A DNA stretch of 64,000 bases from Phyto melanocephala (GCA_941918925.1 OW799237.1:77201126-77265125), one strand, 5' to 3'. Counted from the stretch's first letter, positions 38,901 to 45,289 are shown. Notes: generated by a model not told the origin, from the sequence alone. Translations and numbers: made by a program.

Positions 38901-41538
38901 TTTCATTTCCGACCCCATAAAGTATATATTTTCTGAAAGCTTATGAATAGAGGAGTCGATTAAGCCCTGTCCGTCTGTCTGTCCGTGTGTTTGTTAAAAT
39001 CAACTTTTAGAAGCAACCATATGTTCCTCAGATCTGTGTACGGTATCAATCTTTTGGAAATATCCGGGAACGGATCGCTATTGAAATTCAGCACAATCGC
39101 CCCATAACTTTCTGAGATATGAGCAAATAAACACGACTGCCTCTGATTTTTCCCATATTTTTACCACCAAAATTAAAATTTTTTCAGCCATACCTTTGCT
39201 ACTATTTGTAGATATAATATGCCTCTGCAGATATTCCTGAAAAATTTTGGATGGAGCGTACTCTAATCGGTAAAGTTATAAGCAAAATTTTTTTTTTAAA
39301 AATATAATTTCCAAAAATTTGCAAACGAAAATAAATTTTTTCAGTTTCTAGGCTACCGAGAGAGTCAATATTGGTATTATCTGAAAGGACTTTGACTATG
39401 GGTCAAATCTGGTATTTTCAAATGTAACTTCTTGAACCCCCTCAATATTGGTATCAAATGAAAGGGCTTGACCAGTAGAATACCAGTAAATTATTAAAAA
39501 ATGTAAAATCCAAGATGGCGTCTTAAACAAAATGGCGGATCAATTTTTTTTAACCCCATCAATATGGGTATCAAATTAAAGGGCTTAACTAGTAGAATAC
39601 AAATAACTACGAAAAAATTAAAAATCGTGGATGGCGTCAGAAATAATAAAGAAAAATGACATGACATCTAGGCTAAGCAACGTGTGGTCATTATACCTTT
39701 GTACATGATGGTGAAGGGTATTATCAGATTTGGCACGGCCAAATATAGCACTCTTATACTACATTTACACCTACACAAAATCTAGTACTTAAGGGATTTT
39801 GAGCGAAATCTACCAGATTTCCCATACAAAATGAAATCTACTTCGCCACTAGATTTTGGCAAAATCTACTTAAAATCTAGTACTACTTCGTGATGCAACT
39901 GTGGTTTTTATTAAATTGTACTAAAATTTACTACGCTGCACACAGAAAAATTCAATCATAATATATAAGGTGGTTGCAATTGCACAAGTACTTTATTGTT
40001 TACATTTTTTTATATGGAGTTTGAATTTTGGAGATGTAGAGCATAGAGATCCTCTCAGACCACCTTGTAAATAAGTATATTGTTTTGAAAACGAAATCTT
40101 GCAAAATGTCAAAAAACAGTGGTATAAACGGTTTTGATTTTAATAAAGATTTTAAATCAAATCTACTAGATTTCGCTTAGTTGTAAATGTAGTATTACAA
40201 GTTTTTTTAAATAAAGTTAAACAGAAATTATTTTTAGATGGAAAACAGCGATAACCGTTGCGTTAAAAATCTTTGAGCATTTAACAAACCTATAACAGCT
40301 TAACACTTTGGAAATTTGTTTATAAGAGTTACTATATACCTTAAGGAATTTTTGACACATCTTTCAAATTCACCCTACGTTATTTGAATTTTGTAAAAAA
40401 AAAGTTTTAACAAATGTTTTTCATTAAATTAGCACATTTAAAATGTACTCAGTTCAGCTTTACAGAATGTATGTGTGTGTGTGCATGTGCTTTTTCTCAA
40501 TAATTAAATATTACATTTTCAACGAACTCGAACAAACTTCTAGTTAATTTTTCAATCAATCACTCAATACAATAATACAATGTCTCAACTCTTTTCATGC
40601 AAAATTACAAACTGAAAACTAAAACCAAAAATATTTTAAATATACAAGTAGGTACTCGTATGTATGTACGTATGTTCGTACGTTAAATGTTTAAACTGTA
40701 AAATCAAGCATGAAAAAATAATAACAACAACATTAAGGCATTAGTTGGCAATGCCATTTGGTATTAAAATCACGTCTTAATAAGAGTGAACTATGGGACG
40801 TGTAATGGCGCACATACAAACACAAACACACATTTAATCGCAATCACAAACACAAATTCAAATCAAAATCAAATGATCGTGTTTTACTAGTTACAGTCAG
40901 CGTTGGTATTTGTCAGTAGTTTATTTATTTATCATGATGATGGCTCAACTAATTGGAATAAGAAACTTTGAATACTCGTAGATGTGTATGAATGTATGTA
41001 TGTCTACTTCATCTAAATACTTGCATACATACATACACACATGCATGCATGCATGCATGCATGCATATATTTTTTTGTAATGAGTTGTTTATGTGCAATA
41101 ATGCCTGGTTCAATCGATTAATTAATTTACTTTAAATTCGCACCATCAGGCACACAACATAGAAGTATATACATACATGCATGTATAACGTATAACTTAT
41201 TAACAACTGTTTATTTGGTTAGAGAATAACATCTTACTTTTGCCCTTAACAAATTCTGTATGCTGATCCTCTATGTGATGGTGACTATTGGGTTGAACGG
41301 CTAATGTGGATAGCAAATGCTGTGATGTGGAAGTACGTTGGCGATGGGCTGATGATGATGATGTTCTTTGGCTGTTGTTATTACGTTTACGTTGCCCTCT
41401 ATCCTCCGTATTGGGTGTGTTGTTATGATTGTTGCTGTTGCGACCATTGCGTATGCGTTCTGCTTGTACAAGATGGTAATTTTGTGTGAGTACGATCAGT
41501 AGGAGTAGTGAAGCTCCAAGCCAATTGAATCCTTTCAT
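6544..41538 (-). CDS. Egfr: Epidermal growth factor receptor tyrosine kinase, whole gene (5 coding exons)
   Basis: The coding sequence joins 41538-41238, 10744-10522, 10461-9278, 9198-9066 and 8986-6544 on the minus strand. Exon lengths of 301, 223, 1184, 133 and 2443 sum to 4284 nt, or 1427 codons plus stop, close to the roughly 1426 residues of Drosophila EGFR type II. Domain order is signal peptide (1-26), low-complexity N-tail, two ligand-binding L domains alternating with cysteine-rich furin-like regions, transmembrane helix (about 869-892), juxtamembrane, kinase (about 940-1210) and a C-tail with tyrosine docking motifs. As the single fly EGFR it binds Spitz, Gurken, Vein and Keren and signals through Drk/Sos to Ras-MAPK at the plasma membrane (family knowledge). 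No frameshift or premature stop is seen. Intron 1 is 30.5 kb and full of transposons. Confidence 0.96.
8987..9065 (-). other. Egfr: Egfr intron 4 (79 bp)
   Basis: The donor GTAAGT is at 9065-9060 and the acceptor TTCTTTCTAG ends at 8987. It interrupts a codon after its second base (AA|T, Asn 614). The size is typical of a short fly intron. Confidence 0.9.
9066..9198 (-). CDS. Egfr: Egfr exon 4: cysteine-rich segment
   Basis: This 133-nt exon encodes residues 571-613 plus parts of two split codons. It includes [16 protein letters not shown] and [13 protein letters not shown], the cysteine spacing of a furin-like module that opens the second cysteine-rich domain. The acceptor is 'attctcatag', with a weaker pyrimidine tract than the others, and the donor is GTAAGT. 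It enters after base 1 and leaves after base 2 of a codon, in register with both neighbours. Confidence 0.93.
9199..9277 (-). other. Egfr: Egfr intron 3 (79 bp)
   Basis: The donor GTAAGT is at 9277-9272 and the acceptor 'ctcatag' ends at 9199. Joining the flanks restores a Lys codon (A|AA) and an unbroken reading frame. Confidence 0.9.
9278..10461 (-). CDS. Egfr: Egfr exon 3: L1 end, furin-like region and L2 domain
   Basis: This 1184-nt exon carries residues 176-569. It starts [20 protein letters not shown], the end of the first receptor L domain. The cysteine-rich furin-like block follows, from [17 protein letters not shown] through [18 protein letters not shown] to [11 protein letters not shown]. 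The second L domain contains [28 protein letters not shown] and [13 protein letters not shown]. The acceptor is 'tttttaattgcag' and the donor GTAAGT. It agrees closely with the Drosophila receptor from memory; no insertion or stop is seen. Confidence 0.96.
10462..10521 (-). other. Egfr: Egfr intron 2 (60 bp)
   Basis: The donor GTGAGT is at 10521-10516 and the acceptor 'taattgcag' ends at 10462. It splits an Arg codon as AG|A (residue 175). At 60 bp it is near the practical minimum for fly introns. Confidence 0.9.
10522..10744 (-). CDS. Egfr: Egfr exon 2: first common exon, N-terminal part of L1
   Basis: This 223-nt exon begins with two bases completing a split codon, then [20 protein letters not shown], the start of the mature ligand-binding L1 domain shared by all isoforms. 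It continues through [20 protein letters not shown] and [20 protein letters not shown]. The acceptor is 'tttctaattgcag' and the donor GTGAGT. Spliced to exon 1, the codon at the junction becomes Ile. Confidence 0.96.
10745..11522. other. Proximal part of Egfr intron 1
   Basis: AT-rich intron sequence with homopurine and homopyrimidine runs. No exon-like segment or transposon terminus is recognised. Confidence 0.5.
11523..12164 (+). mobile_element. Non-autonomous Helitron-like element with internal tandem units, copy C1
   Basis: It starts TCTATATATATAAAAGTG, followed by a (TGTC)n/(TG)n run. It ends with 'aaggggcgtagcaa...ggcttggCTAG', a Helitron-like 5' TC and 3' CTAG-type terminus. In between, a unit of about 120 bp is repeated: 'aaaagtgggcagtgccacgc', 'agctacttgcactt', 'ccgatttttctgaaactttgc', 'atttcgtgattag'. 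Copies with the same ends lie at 53076, 60664 and 61313. It encodes no protein. It sits in Egfr intron 1 and its GC-rich palindromes (GTGGGCAGGGCCACGCCCAT) stand out from the AT background. Confidence 0.82.
12165..13556. other. Egfr intron 1, AT-rich, no feature recognised
   Basis: The minus-strand open frame near 12996-13334 is a run of hydrophobic residues produced by A/T-rich codons and has no recognisable domain. Confidence 0.5.
13557..13610 (-). other. Exon-like 54-bp segment in Egfr intron 1 (uncertain)
   Basis: On the minus strand a pyrimidine tract and 'tttttgcag' are followed directly by ATGGCACACTTC, then 54 GC-richer bases, then AAG|GTATTA. The ATG frame is open (starts [11 protein letters not shown]), as is the frame that would splice in phase to Egfr exon 2. 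The third frame is closed. It does not resemble the known Drosophila type I first exon. The opposite strand contains 'ggtggtgccatttacgaaat', which resembles the subterminal part of the mariner at 3579, so a transposon remnant is equally possible. Confidence 0.2.
13611..15852. other. Egfr intron 1, AT-rich, no feature recognised
   Basis: Contains poly-A/T, CATA microsatellite and (AAC)n runs. Short hydrophobic or lysine-rich open frames at 13879-14167 and 14749-14964 lack any domain and overlap on both strands. The last 12 bp (15841-15852) are the left target duplication of the following SINE. Confidence 0.5.
15853..16061 (-). mobile_element. tRNA-derived SINE with 12-bp target-site duplication
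   Basis: Flanking direct repeats TCTCATGTAAGT lie at 15841-15852 and 16062-16073 and are identical. Read on the minus strand, the element opens with a tRNA-like head: box A-like TGAACTAGTCAGT, then 'ttgggggttgc' and box B-like GGGTTAGATTCCC. An unrelated body ends in 'ttacctacctacctac'. The same element occurs at 43855-44050 (14-bp duplication) and 57073-57268, with a decayed head at about 22460. RNA polymerase III transcription and LINE-dependent mobilisation are inferred from the family type. Confidence 0.9.
16062..18470. other. Egfr intron 1, AT-rich with a small inverted repeat
   Basis: Mostly featureless. Near 16770-16850, 'cggtccacacca' is answered by 'tggtgtagaccg' about 55 bp later, with further 'gttcaaaca' motifs on both sides. 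This may be a small palindromic MITE. No gene is seen. Confidence 0.45.
18471..18530 (+). ncRNA. tRNA-like segment, probably a SINE head
   Basis: 'gcagtggttaaatagtg' resembles an A box and 'cccggttcaagttcggg' a B box with the right order and rough spacing for a tRNA-derived promoter. The acceptor stem does not pair convincingly, so this is more likely a SINE head than a functional tRNA gene. Confidence 0.35.
18531..19632. other. Egfr intron 1, nothing recognised
   Basis: AT-rich. 'actatggtacaattata' near 19373 resembles the terminus of the MITE at 20204 but has no partner. Confidence 0.45.
19633..19763. mobile_element. Short GGGGCCGA inverted-repeat MITE
   Basis: The left end GGGGCCGAGTAACGGCATTC continues into 'gatatcgatcgaaat'. 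The right end, reverse complemented, reads AGGGCCCGAATGACGGCATT and continues into 'cgatatcgatcg'. The match covers about 33 bp around a small AT-rich core. The termini resemble those of the Harbinger-like element at 50435-51688, which suggests the same superfamily (inference). Confidence 0.7.
19764..20203. other. Egfr intron 1, nothing recognised
   Basis: AT-rich spacer between two MITEs. Confidence 0.45.
20204..20406. mobile_element. hAT-like MITE with inverted repeats and 8-bp target duplication
   Basis: The left end CATGGTACAATCATAAGG continues into 'tagcctca'. The right end, reverse complemented, is CATGGTACAATTATCAGG followed by 'tagcctca', 24 of 26 matching. Flanks are ACTGGTAT and ACTAGTAT, an 8-bp duplication with one mismatch, which points to the hAT class. 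It has no coding content. A second, more diverged copy is at 50614-50789. Confidence 0.78.
21464..21510. repeat. (GGCT)/(GGCA) imperfect microsatellite
   Basis: Reads 'ctggctggctggcaggcagg' followed by related tetramers. It is unusually GC-rich for this intron. Confidence 0.85.
22046..22073. repeat. (TTG)n microsatellite
   Basis: About nine uninterrupted TTG triplets. Confidence 0.9.
22460..22537 (-). mobile_element. Decayed fragment of the tRNA-derived SINE
   Basis: 'ggcgggcaacgaacccaccc' and 'actactgactagtccaccg' match the tRNA-like head of the SINE at 15853 and 43855 (B-box and A-box parts on the minus strand). The body is not recognisable and no target duplication is seen. Confidence 0.65.
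22727..23662 (+). mobile_element. Internally deleted Tc1/mariner element with DD41D-type transposase remnant
   Basis: TA dinucleotides flank both ends. The left terminus CAGGGTGATTTAATAGCTAT is matched imperfectly by the right terminus (reverse complement AAGCGTGATTTTTTAAGAGC). About 936 bp remain of an expected 1.2-1.3 kb. The deletion removes most of the N-terminal DNA-binding domain of the transposase. Confidence 0.88.
22839..23556 (+). pseudogene. Mariner transposase pseudogene (rosa-like)
   Basis: The frame starts [15 protein letters not shown] and then hits an in-frame TAA. After a short 'KKVHRALL'-like piece it jumps to [20 protein letters not shown], so about 100 codons are deleted. 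It continues through [15 protein letters not shown] and [15 protein letters not shown] to [12 protein letters not shown] frame change follows VNGERE near 23161, and TAG replaces the Trp codon after DYFL. Residue spacing between the Asp of QQDGAT and that of PLDYF is 41, the DD41D pattern. The end of the family, [20 protein letters not shown], is intact. The element cannot make an active enzyme. Confidence 0.88.
23663..25290. other. Egfr intron 1, no gene recognised
   Basis: AT-rich with CATA and ACAC microsatellites and a long poly-A just before 25291. No coding or transposon signature is seen. Confidence 0.5.
25710..26844 (-). pseudogene. Non-LTR retrotransposon fragment (reverse transcriptase, 3' end)
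   Basis: The minus strand around 26690-26560 encodes [20 protein letters not shown] then [20 protein letters not shown]. This is reverse transcriptase motif B followed by the catalytic box, where YADD has become YADH. Thumb-like sequence and an 'R-P-M-L-E-Y-G' box near 26215 follow with several stops. The 3' end near 25710-25740 is a (TAAA)n-type tail, expected for CR1/Jockey-group elements. ATTTTGAT at 25702-25709 and 26845-26852 may be the target duplication, although family A itself carries this motif. It is 5'-truncated and dead. Confidence 0.82.
26907..28186 (+). mobile_element. Nearly intact full-length Tc1/mariner element
   Basis: The 1280-bp element is flanked by TA on both sides (26905-26906 and 28187-28188). 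Terminal inverted repeats are CAGGGTGGGGTAAAAGTCAC at the left and CATGGTGGGGCAAAAGTCGC (reverse complement) at the right, extending to about 26 bp. It is inserted in repeat A2 at a TA that is also present in copy A1. It is the best preserved DNA transposon in the window. Confidence 0.94.
27017..28075 (+). pseudogene. Mariner transposase with a single premature stop
   Basis: From ATG 27017 the frame runs 352 codons to TAA at 28073 with one interruption, TAG at 27152-27154 (codon 46), within LVTRF-stop-EQGSV. The N-terminal half has the expected helix-turn-helix region. Catalytic segments are [35 protein letters not shown] and [14 protein letters not shown]. The Asp of QQDGAT and the Asp of TDYF are separated by 41 residues, the DD41D spacing of rosa-like mariners. 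Translation could also start at a downstream GTG/ATG, but that would lose DNA binding. A sequencing error or one point mutation (for example from CAG) would explain the TAG. Confidence 0.9.
28365..29785. other. Egfr intron 1, no gene recognised
   Basis: AT-rich with (CATA)n near 29350 and (AAC)n near 29460. Nothing exon-like is seen. Confidence 0.5.
29786..31355 (-). mobile_element. Dispersed repeat family B, outer copy interrupted by another B copy
   Basis: Left part 29786-30118 starts with the hairpin TATACCCTTCACCTCTAGTG and contains 'aagcttatgaatgggggagt' and 'ccacggccacctcgtttttt'. Right part about 30874-31355 resumes at 'atactggttagag', has 'cgaatcccagctgagcc' and a long T-rich tract, and ends with ATTCGGCACGACCGAAT and 'agcactcttacttg'. 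Without the central B copy the two parts join in the same order as the copy at 48126-48942. Confidence 0.78.
30119..30873 (+). mobile_element. Dispersed repeat family B, inner copy
   Basis: Starts 'caagtaacagtgctatattc' with the hairpin ATTCGGCCGTGCCGAAT. Next are 'cgaatcccagctgagcc', a T-rich tract (about 30290-30480), 'gaggtggtcgtggttttttg' and a (GACGGACA)n run, and it ends in the hairpin ATACCCTTGTGCACC...GGTGAAGGGTAT. It has no coding capacity. It is inserted into an older copy in the opposite orientation. Confidence 0.8.
31356..32200. other. Egfr intron 1, no feature recognised
   Basis: AT-rich spacer between family B copies. Confidence 0.5.
32201..32938 (+). mobile_element. Dispersed repeat family B, solitary copy
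   Basis: Runs from 'caagtaacagtgctatattc' with ATTCGGCCGTGTCGAAT to 'tgcactagaggtgaagggta'. Order and content match 30119-30873, including the T-rich tract (32350-32570) and the 'gagg-tggccgtgg' block. One stem mismatch in the first hairpin marks decay. Confidence 0.8.
33053..33320. mobile_element. MITE with TTAA flanks
   Basis: The left end AAGCCTGTAGTACACGAAAT is mirrored by the right end (reverse complement AAGCCTATAGCACACGAAAT) and further in by 'gaaaagccacat'-type sequence. TTAA occurs at both boundaries (33050-33053 and 33319-33322), which would fit a piggyBac-type target, with one base of slack at the left. The interior has 'gtgacgtca' and 'tgacgtaat' motifs and no coding frame. Confidence 0.68.
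33423..33626. repeat. 41-bp tandem repeat, five copies
   Basis: The anchor 'attatcg' occurs at 33423, 33464, 33505, 33546 and 33587, exactly 41 bp apart. Each unit has the near-palindrome 'aatgaaaatttcatt' followed by 'gaatccacat'. The last copy diverges after 'gaatcca'. One degenerate unit lies just upstream near 33365. Confidence 0.93.
33795..34420 (-). pseudogene. Degenerate DD34D-type mariner transposase
   Basis: On the minus strand, [20 protein letters not shown] (about 34350-34280) matches the DNA-binding linker of mariner transposases. A piece ending KSFLHRIII follows, then a fragment equivalent to 'K-W-I-H-Y-D'. Near 33830, DMLPERW is the conserved mariner C-terminal box. Several stops and frame changes separate the pieces. 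The catalytic Asp boxes are only dimly visible. No termini could be assigned. It belongs to a different mariner subgroup from the DD41D elements here. Confidence 0.68.
34643..34745 (+). mobile_element. Possible second tRNA-derived SINE
   Basis: 'tggccatttagtgttctaac' resembles an A box region and 'ttcgggttcgattatc' a B box, about 40 bp apart. This is followed by 'aggtactctgatgttcgtta'. No poly-A tail or target duplication is seen and there is only one copy in the window. Confidence 0.35.
34746..35924. other. Egfr intron 1, no gene recognised
   Basis: AT-rich. The open frame at 35352-35612 overlaps another in a different frame and shows no domain. Confidence 0.45.
35925..37186 (-). mobile_element. 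Dispersed repeat family A, copy A3 (most complete)
   Basis: Uninterrupted copy of about 1.26 kb. It starts with the hairpin TATACCCGCCACC...GGTGGGGGT and contains 'cgatctagctatgtccgta' and two blocks of 'acacgcccac/tttaacgccta' type. It ends with ATTCGGCACAGCCGAAT and 'agagctcttccttgt'. It is the best reference for judging insertions in A1, A2 and A4. Confidence 0.82.
37187..38833. other. Egfr intron 1, microsatellite-rich
   Basis: Many CATA/GTAT tracts (for example 37495, 38300, 38470). No gene or transposon end is recognised. Confidence 0.5.
38834..39756 (-). mobile_element. Dispersed repeat family B, long variant B6
   Basis: Starts TATACCCTTCACCTGTGGTG and ends ATTTGGCACGGCCAAAT plus 'agcactctta'. 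Instead of the T-rich tract it has an interior with 'gtatcaaatgaaagggcttg' and 'ccaagatggcgtct' repeats, also found at 58910-59150. The last bases of the family end ('caag') lie after the MITE, at 40198. Confidence 0.78.
39757..40194. mobile_element. MITE with TACTACATTTACA termini and TTA duplication
   Basis: The left end TACTACATTTACACCTACAC is matched by the right end (reverse complement TACTACATTTACAACTAAGC), both leading into 'aaatctagtag'-type sequence. TTA occurs at 39754-39756 and 40195-40197. Removing the element restores the family B end 'actcttacaag'. A 3-bp TTA duplication suggests PIF/Harbinger (inference). It is 438 bp and non-coding, with an inner inverted 'aaggtggt/accacctt'. 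Confidence 0.85.
40195..41237. other. Distal end of Egfr intron 1
   Basis: AT-rich. Contains CATA repeats and (ATGC)n at 41041-41066. The intron donor GTAAGA lies at 41237-41232. No other exon is recognised. Confidence 0.5.
41041..41066. repeat. (ATGC)n microsatellite
   Basis: Self-complementary tetranucleotide run starting 'atgcatgcatgcatgc', about 6 units. Confidence 0.9.
41238..41538 (-). CDS. Egfr: Egfr exon 1 (type II-like): signal peptide and N-terminal tail
   Basis: Translation is assigned to ATG 41538-41536 in the context TTGACAATGAA (A at -3); no ATG lies further upstream in frame. Residues 1-26 form a signal peptide: MKGFNW, a hydrophobic core LLLLIVLT, and a likely cut after HLVQA. 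The tail up to residue 100 is rich in Asn, Arg, Ser and His ([22 protein letters not shown]) and poorly conserved. The last residues EFVKGK plus one base A, followed by donor GTAAGA, equal the junction of the Drosophila type II isoform. Splicing to exon 2 makes Ile and keeps frame. The promoter for this isoform should lie upstream at higher coordinates. Confidence 0.92.
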
Positions 41539-43089
41539 TGTCAAAAACCAAGGCTAACAATTTAATAACGCCAACGTCATTATATACTTTAAAGATTAAC
41601 GTATTTCTGCAACTGACTGACTGACTGAGTGACTAATTTAGCGATTTAATCGATTAATATTGTCGTGTTTTAAATTTGCAAATTTTTATTCTATATTTTT
41701 ATTGATGTAAATCTTACGTCATTTAAAGACGCAAATGCACTTTTTTATTATTATATTTTATTTCTGTTGAACACACCACAAATATTTATTTGTTCGCTTT
41801 TTTCATTTTATTCAAATGATCGTAAATATTTGATTTAACTTAACACAAACCGTTTCTTTTTCTTTCTTTTTTTTTTGTTTGTTTTTTTTTTTTTCTTGTA
41901 AAGAGATTTCCAGCTAAACTAGTTATAACTTTTTTGCGATCTTGTTGTTGTTTTTTGGTCTTAATGTCACTGCTTTTGCAATGAAATTAATATTCAAAGA
42001 AATTTTGTGACATTATTTGGCAAACACTATCTATAACAACTAGAAAATATATCTTCATTTAATTTATTAATTATTTTTTTTTTTATTTTTTATTTATTTT
42101 ACTTTTATTTGAATTTACACCCTTTGAAATAGACCTTAAACGAATTCGCCTAAACGTCGTTAATAATCCGTGCATGTGTTTATTTATTGTCAATACGAAG
42201 TGCGCTTTAAAACGTTGAATATGAAACTAAAGTTTATCTTAAAAATACAAAAGTAACTACCAACGCTATTTTCGAAATACTGTTGTATACAAATACACGA
42301 AATTCAATACAGAGAGACAGCCAGACTAACAGACTGACTCTCTTTTGGTATGCTTGATGTGTATGGACTCTCTCTTTGATTTTGGTGGTATTATATTGTT
42401 TCTACTTGGATTTAACCACCTTTTCGAATAAAATGTGTGGCAGAGTATTTTTTTATAATCATTGTTGTTGTAACTCTGGTTTATTATTCTTGTGTGTTTG
42501 AGTTTGCGCCCAGGTATTTTCAGCTAAATGTTGTGTGTTTGTGTGTGTGTGCATGTAAATTTTGCAGTGGTAGTAGTAAAATTTACAATTCAAAATAAAT
42601 CTCTTCATTTTGGTTATAAGAATAATTTTAAAAGAAAAAAAAAAATAAATTTCAAAACAGGTCGGAGAGTTAATTCTTTGATTTTGCTCTCACCTGTTAT
42701 TAAAAATTATCTGAAGTTGTTGAGATAATTTTTTTTTTTTAATTCTGTAATAAACGTGGGTTTTGTTTGTTTTAATATTTGACGTGTTTTTCGTGGAAAA
42801 AATCTAAAGCTAAACCGATAAACTGTAAAACTGATAAGCCAGCCACGAAGAGCTGGGATGGAAGATTTTTACAAACAATCTTAATGTAGACGATTTTAAA
42901 AATAAAGAGTTATTTTCACGCAAAAATGAGTATCCAACAGTATCAATTCGATTATTTTATTTTTACAAGATGTTTTTTTTTTAAATTTAGTTTCTTTATG
43001 ATTATACAAAATGGACAATAAGAAAAAAATTTCCAAGGACTTTAAGGACACAACTAGCGTTGAGAAGTTTAAAAGAAGATCAAAATGCA
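41539..43089. other. Egfr upstream region, probable 5' UTR and promoter side
   Basis: The part next to 41539 should be 5' UTR. No unambiguous TATA box or initiator could be picked. 42300-42370 has 'gagagacagccagacta' and CT-rich blocks. No coding signal. Confidence 0.4.
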
Positions 43090-44460
43090 CCAGGATTTCG
43101 GGACAGAATAGCCAGGAGAATGTTGTGAAACATAATCGTAGATGGTCTACTCAGAAGACTATAGGCAATGGACGTACACACGTTAGGGTACGCGTGTGAT
43201 GTGGCAATAGGTTGTATGAGACAGGCGCTCAAAATAACCGCGTCATGTTGTGGTGAACAACGACTAACCATAATTACTGAAATCAGATGCTCAGATGTAA
43301 GGGTACAGAGATTGGATCCTCAATAGGTTTTGTAATCGAAATCGACATGTACTGGAAAGTCAAATATATGGGTGCAAGGCTATATACGAAACTAACTTTA
43401 AATGATGATGATGTTGAGATAAGGATACAGAAGGCAAAAAGGATTTGAAATGAGTGTAAATGGGTTTACGGTAGGCTGCATATTGGATTTATACGGTGTT
43501 GTTTAGACCAACAATCATTTACGCGTCTGTTGTCTGGTGGTCGAGGGCCTTTTGGGGAACGATGAAGAGGAAGTTAGCTTGGGTTCAGAGAATTGCTTGC
43601 TTTTGTATATGTTGCGCGATTCATATCACACCAACGCAAGCAATGCTAGCTGCCGTTGAACTTATTCATATGGAAAAGGGCTGCAAGATTAGAAATTTGA
43701 CTGCTAATGCGATGACACATGGTATCACTTTGGGCTTAGCAGATTCCCCGTTAGGGAAACTCAGATGCCAATGGATCGCATAAGTCGAGTGAAAGTGGTC
43801 GAAAGGCTTTATCGTAATCTCATAATGGATGGACAATTATTGCGTGGATAGTGATAGGTAGGTAGGTAAGGCTGGTGCAAAGTTACCCTCACACCATCAC
43901 TCAGAGGCCACTACGGTCCATTGTGACGCCTTAATAGAGAGAAGAATATAATAAGAATAGAAAAAGGTAGAATAAAAGAGAAAGAGAATCGAACCCGCAA
44001 CCCCAAAACTAGCAGACCAACACACTACTGACTAGTTCACCGGGGCACCCTGCGTGGATAGTGACATTAGTATCTTTACTGTTGGGTCCTTTATAGGCGG
44101 GAGAGCAGCTGCTTACTTGACTTAGACTTATTCTGTTCCTTAAGTTTGGGGGAGTAAGTGTTCGTCTACCAGTTGAGATTCTTGATACGCGGTAGATAAT
44201 CTGCTGGATTGTCGGGTATATGAGAATAGAATTCTTATTTCACTTGATAAGCAGTCGGTTATAAATCGCCTGCGGCGGATAGATGTGTACTACTCTTTGG
44301 TGATTAAATGTATTCTAAAGCTCAATAGGTGCGTCTCTACAAATGAGGTGACTCTGATGCCGGATAAGAGAAGAGAATATCGAAAGCAACATTCTGTGGA
44401 CCAATGCAATGCAATGGCTAATGGGTTTTTGTGGGCAAAGGTCTTTTAAAGGGTAATTTT
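43090..44460 (+). pseudogene. Non-LTR retrotransposon remnant: reverse transcriptase to RNase H
   Basis: Plus-strand reading gives GYACDVAIGCMRQALKI near 43190 (catalytic YADD now YACD), then VKYMGARLYTKLTLN near 43360. A frame change leads to FRPTIIYASVVWWSRAFWG near 43500 and VQRIACFCICCA with 'TPTQAMLAAVE', the standard palm-to-thumb order of I/Jockey/R1-group elements. After the inserted SINE, ILISLDKQSVINRLRRIDVY (44230-44290) fits an RNase H domain. Stops and frameshifts are spread throughout. Boundaries are approximate. Confidence 0.82.
43855..44050 (-). mobile_element. tRNA-derived SINE with 14-bp perfect target duplication
   Basis: TGCGTGGATAGTGA flanks the element at 43841-43854 and 44051-44064. 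The minus strand starts GGGTGCCCCGGTGAACTAGT (A-box region) with B box GGGTTCGATTC, then the same body as the copy at 15853, ending 'ttacctacctacct'. It lies inside the dead non-LTR element, so it is the younger insertion. Confidence 0.93.
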
Positions 44461-45289
44461 TATACACCTCTAAATGTGGATGCAGCGAACCACTGGTAGA
44501 CACGCTCGTTTAGTATTCAAAATTGTAGTAGTCTCCTTCAAAACGAGAACTACACCTATAAATATAACAGGAAAAATTAATGTTTATTGGACAATGCCAG
44601 CCCATACGAGGTTTATCAAGTTTGTTGACTTTATGCTGATCATATTATTGGACTAGACATCTTCAAAAAGGACATTACTAAAGGATTGGATTATACAATT
44701 GCAATCAAACTATATAATAATCATAAGTAGTCTTATTAAGTTTTGTTTCAGTTATGTTATGATCCAACATTATGATTATGGTATTTCGCCTGACCACAAA
44801 ACAATACCATTTAATCAAACAGTTTATTGAAAAGCAATTTATCTCTACACTCAAAATTAATTTAACTCAGGCCATCGCTTTAATTTTGAAATAGGTCGTT
44901 CAAATAGCAGGTATTTCCATCAGGACCATTAAAATTCCTTTTTTTTTTACCAAACATCACTTCTTACTTCGCAATTTCAATTGGGGCATTGCCAAGATGT
45001 AAGTTTCTTCAGCAGGTGATGTGCCAGAAATGTAGTTCACATCATCCAGAATGAATAGTTTTCATTATGTTGCAGAATAGCAATAAAAATGTAAACTAGA
45101 TTTTCATGCAATGCAATGCAATAACTCACATGTGGTTATTCGATTGTTTAATAAAAAATTTTTCTTCTGAAGTATTGAAACCTTTATGTATTTAAAGGGG
45201 AAACAATATTTTTGACTCTACCAATAAGGCTATAGAAACGAGATTTTGAAAAGTGGTACAAAATACATTGAGTCACATTAAATTTTTCT
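44461..45289. other. Intergenic spacer, no gene recognised
   Basis: Moderately AT-rich. It may include the unrecognisable 3' part of the preceding retroelement. Confidence 0.4.

Noticed and set aside
41304..41489. Plus-strand open frame over Egfr exon 1
   Set aside because: Antisense shadow of the exon 1 coding sequence.
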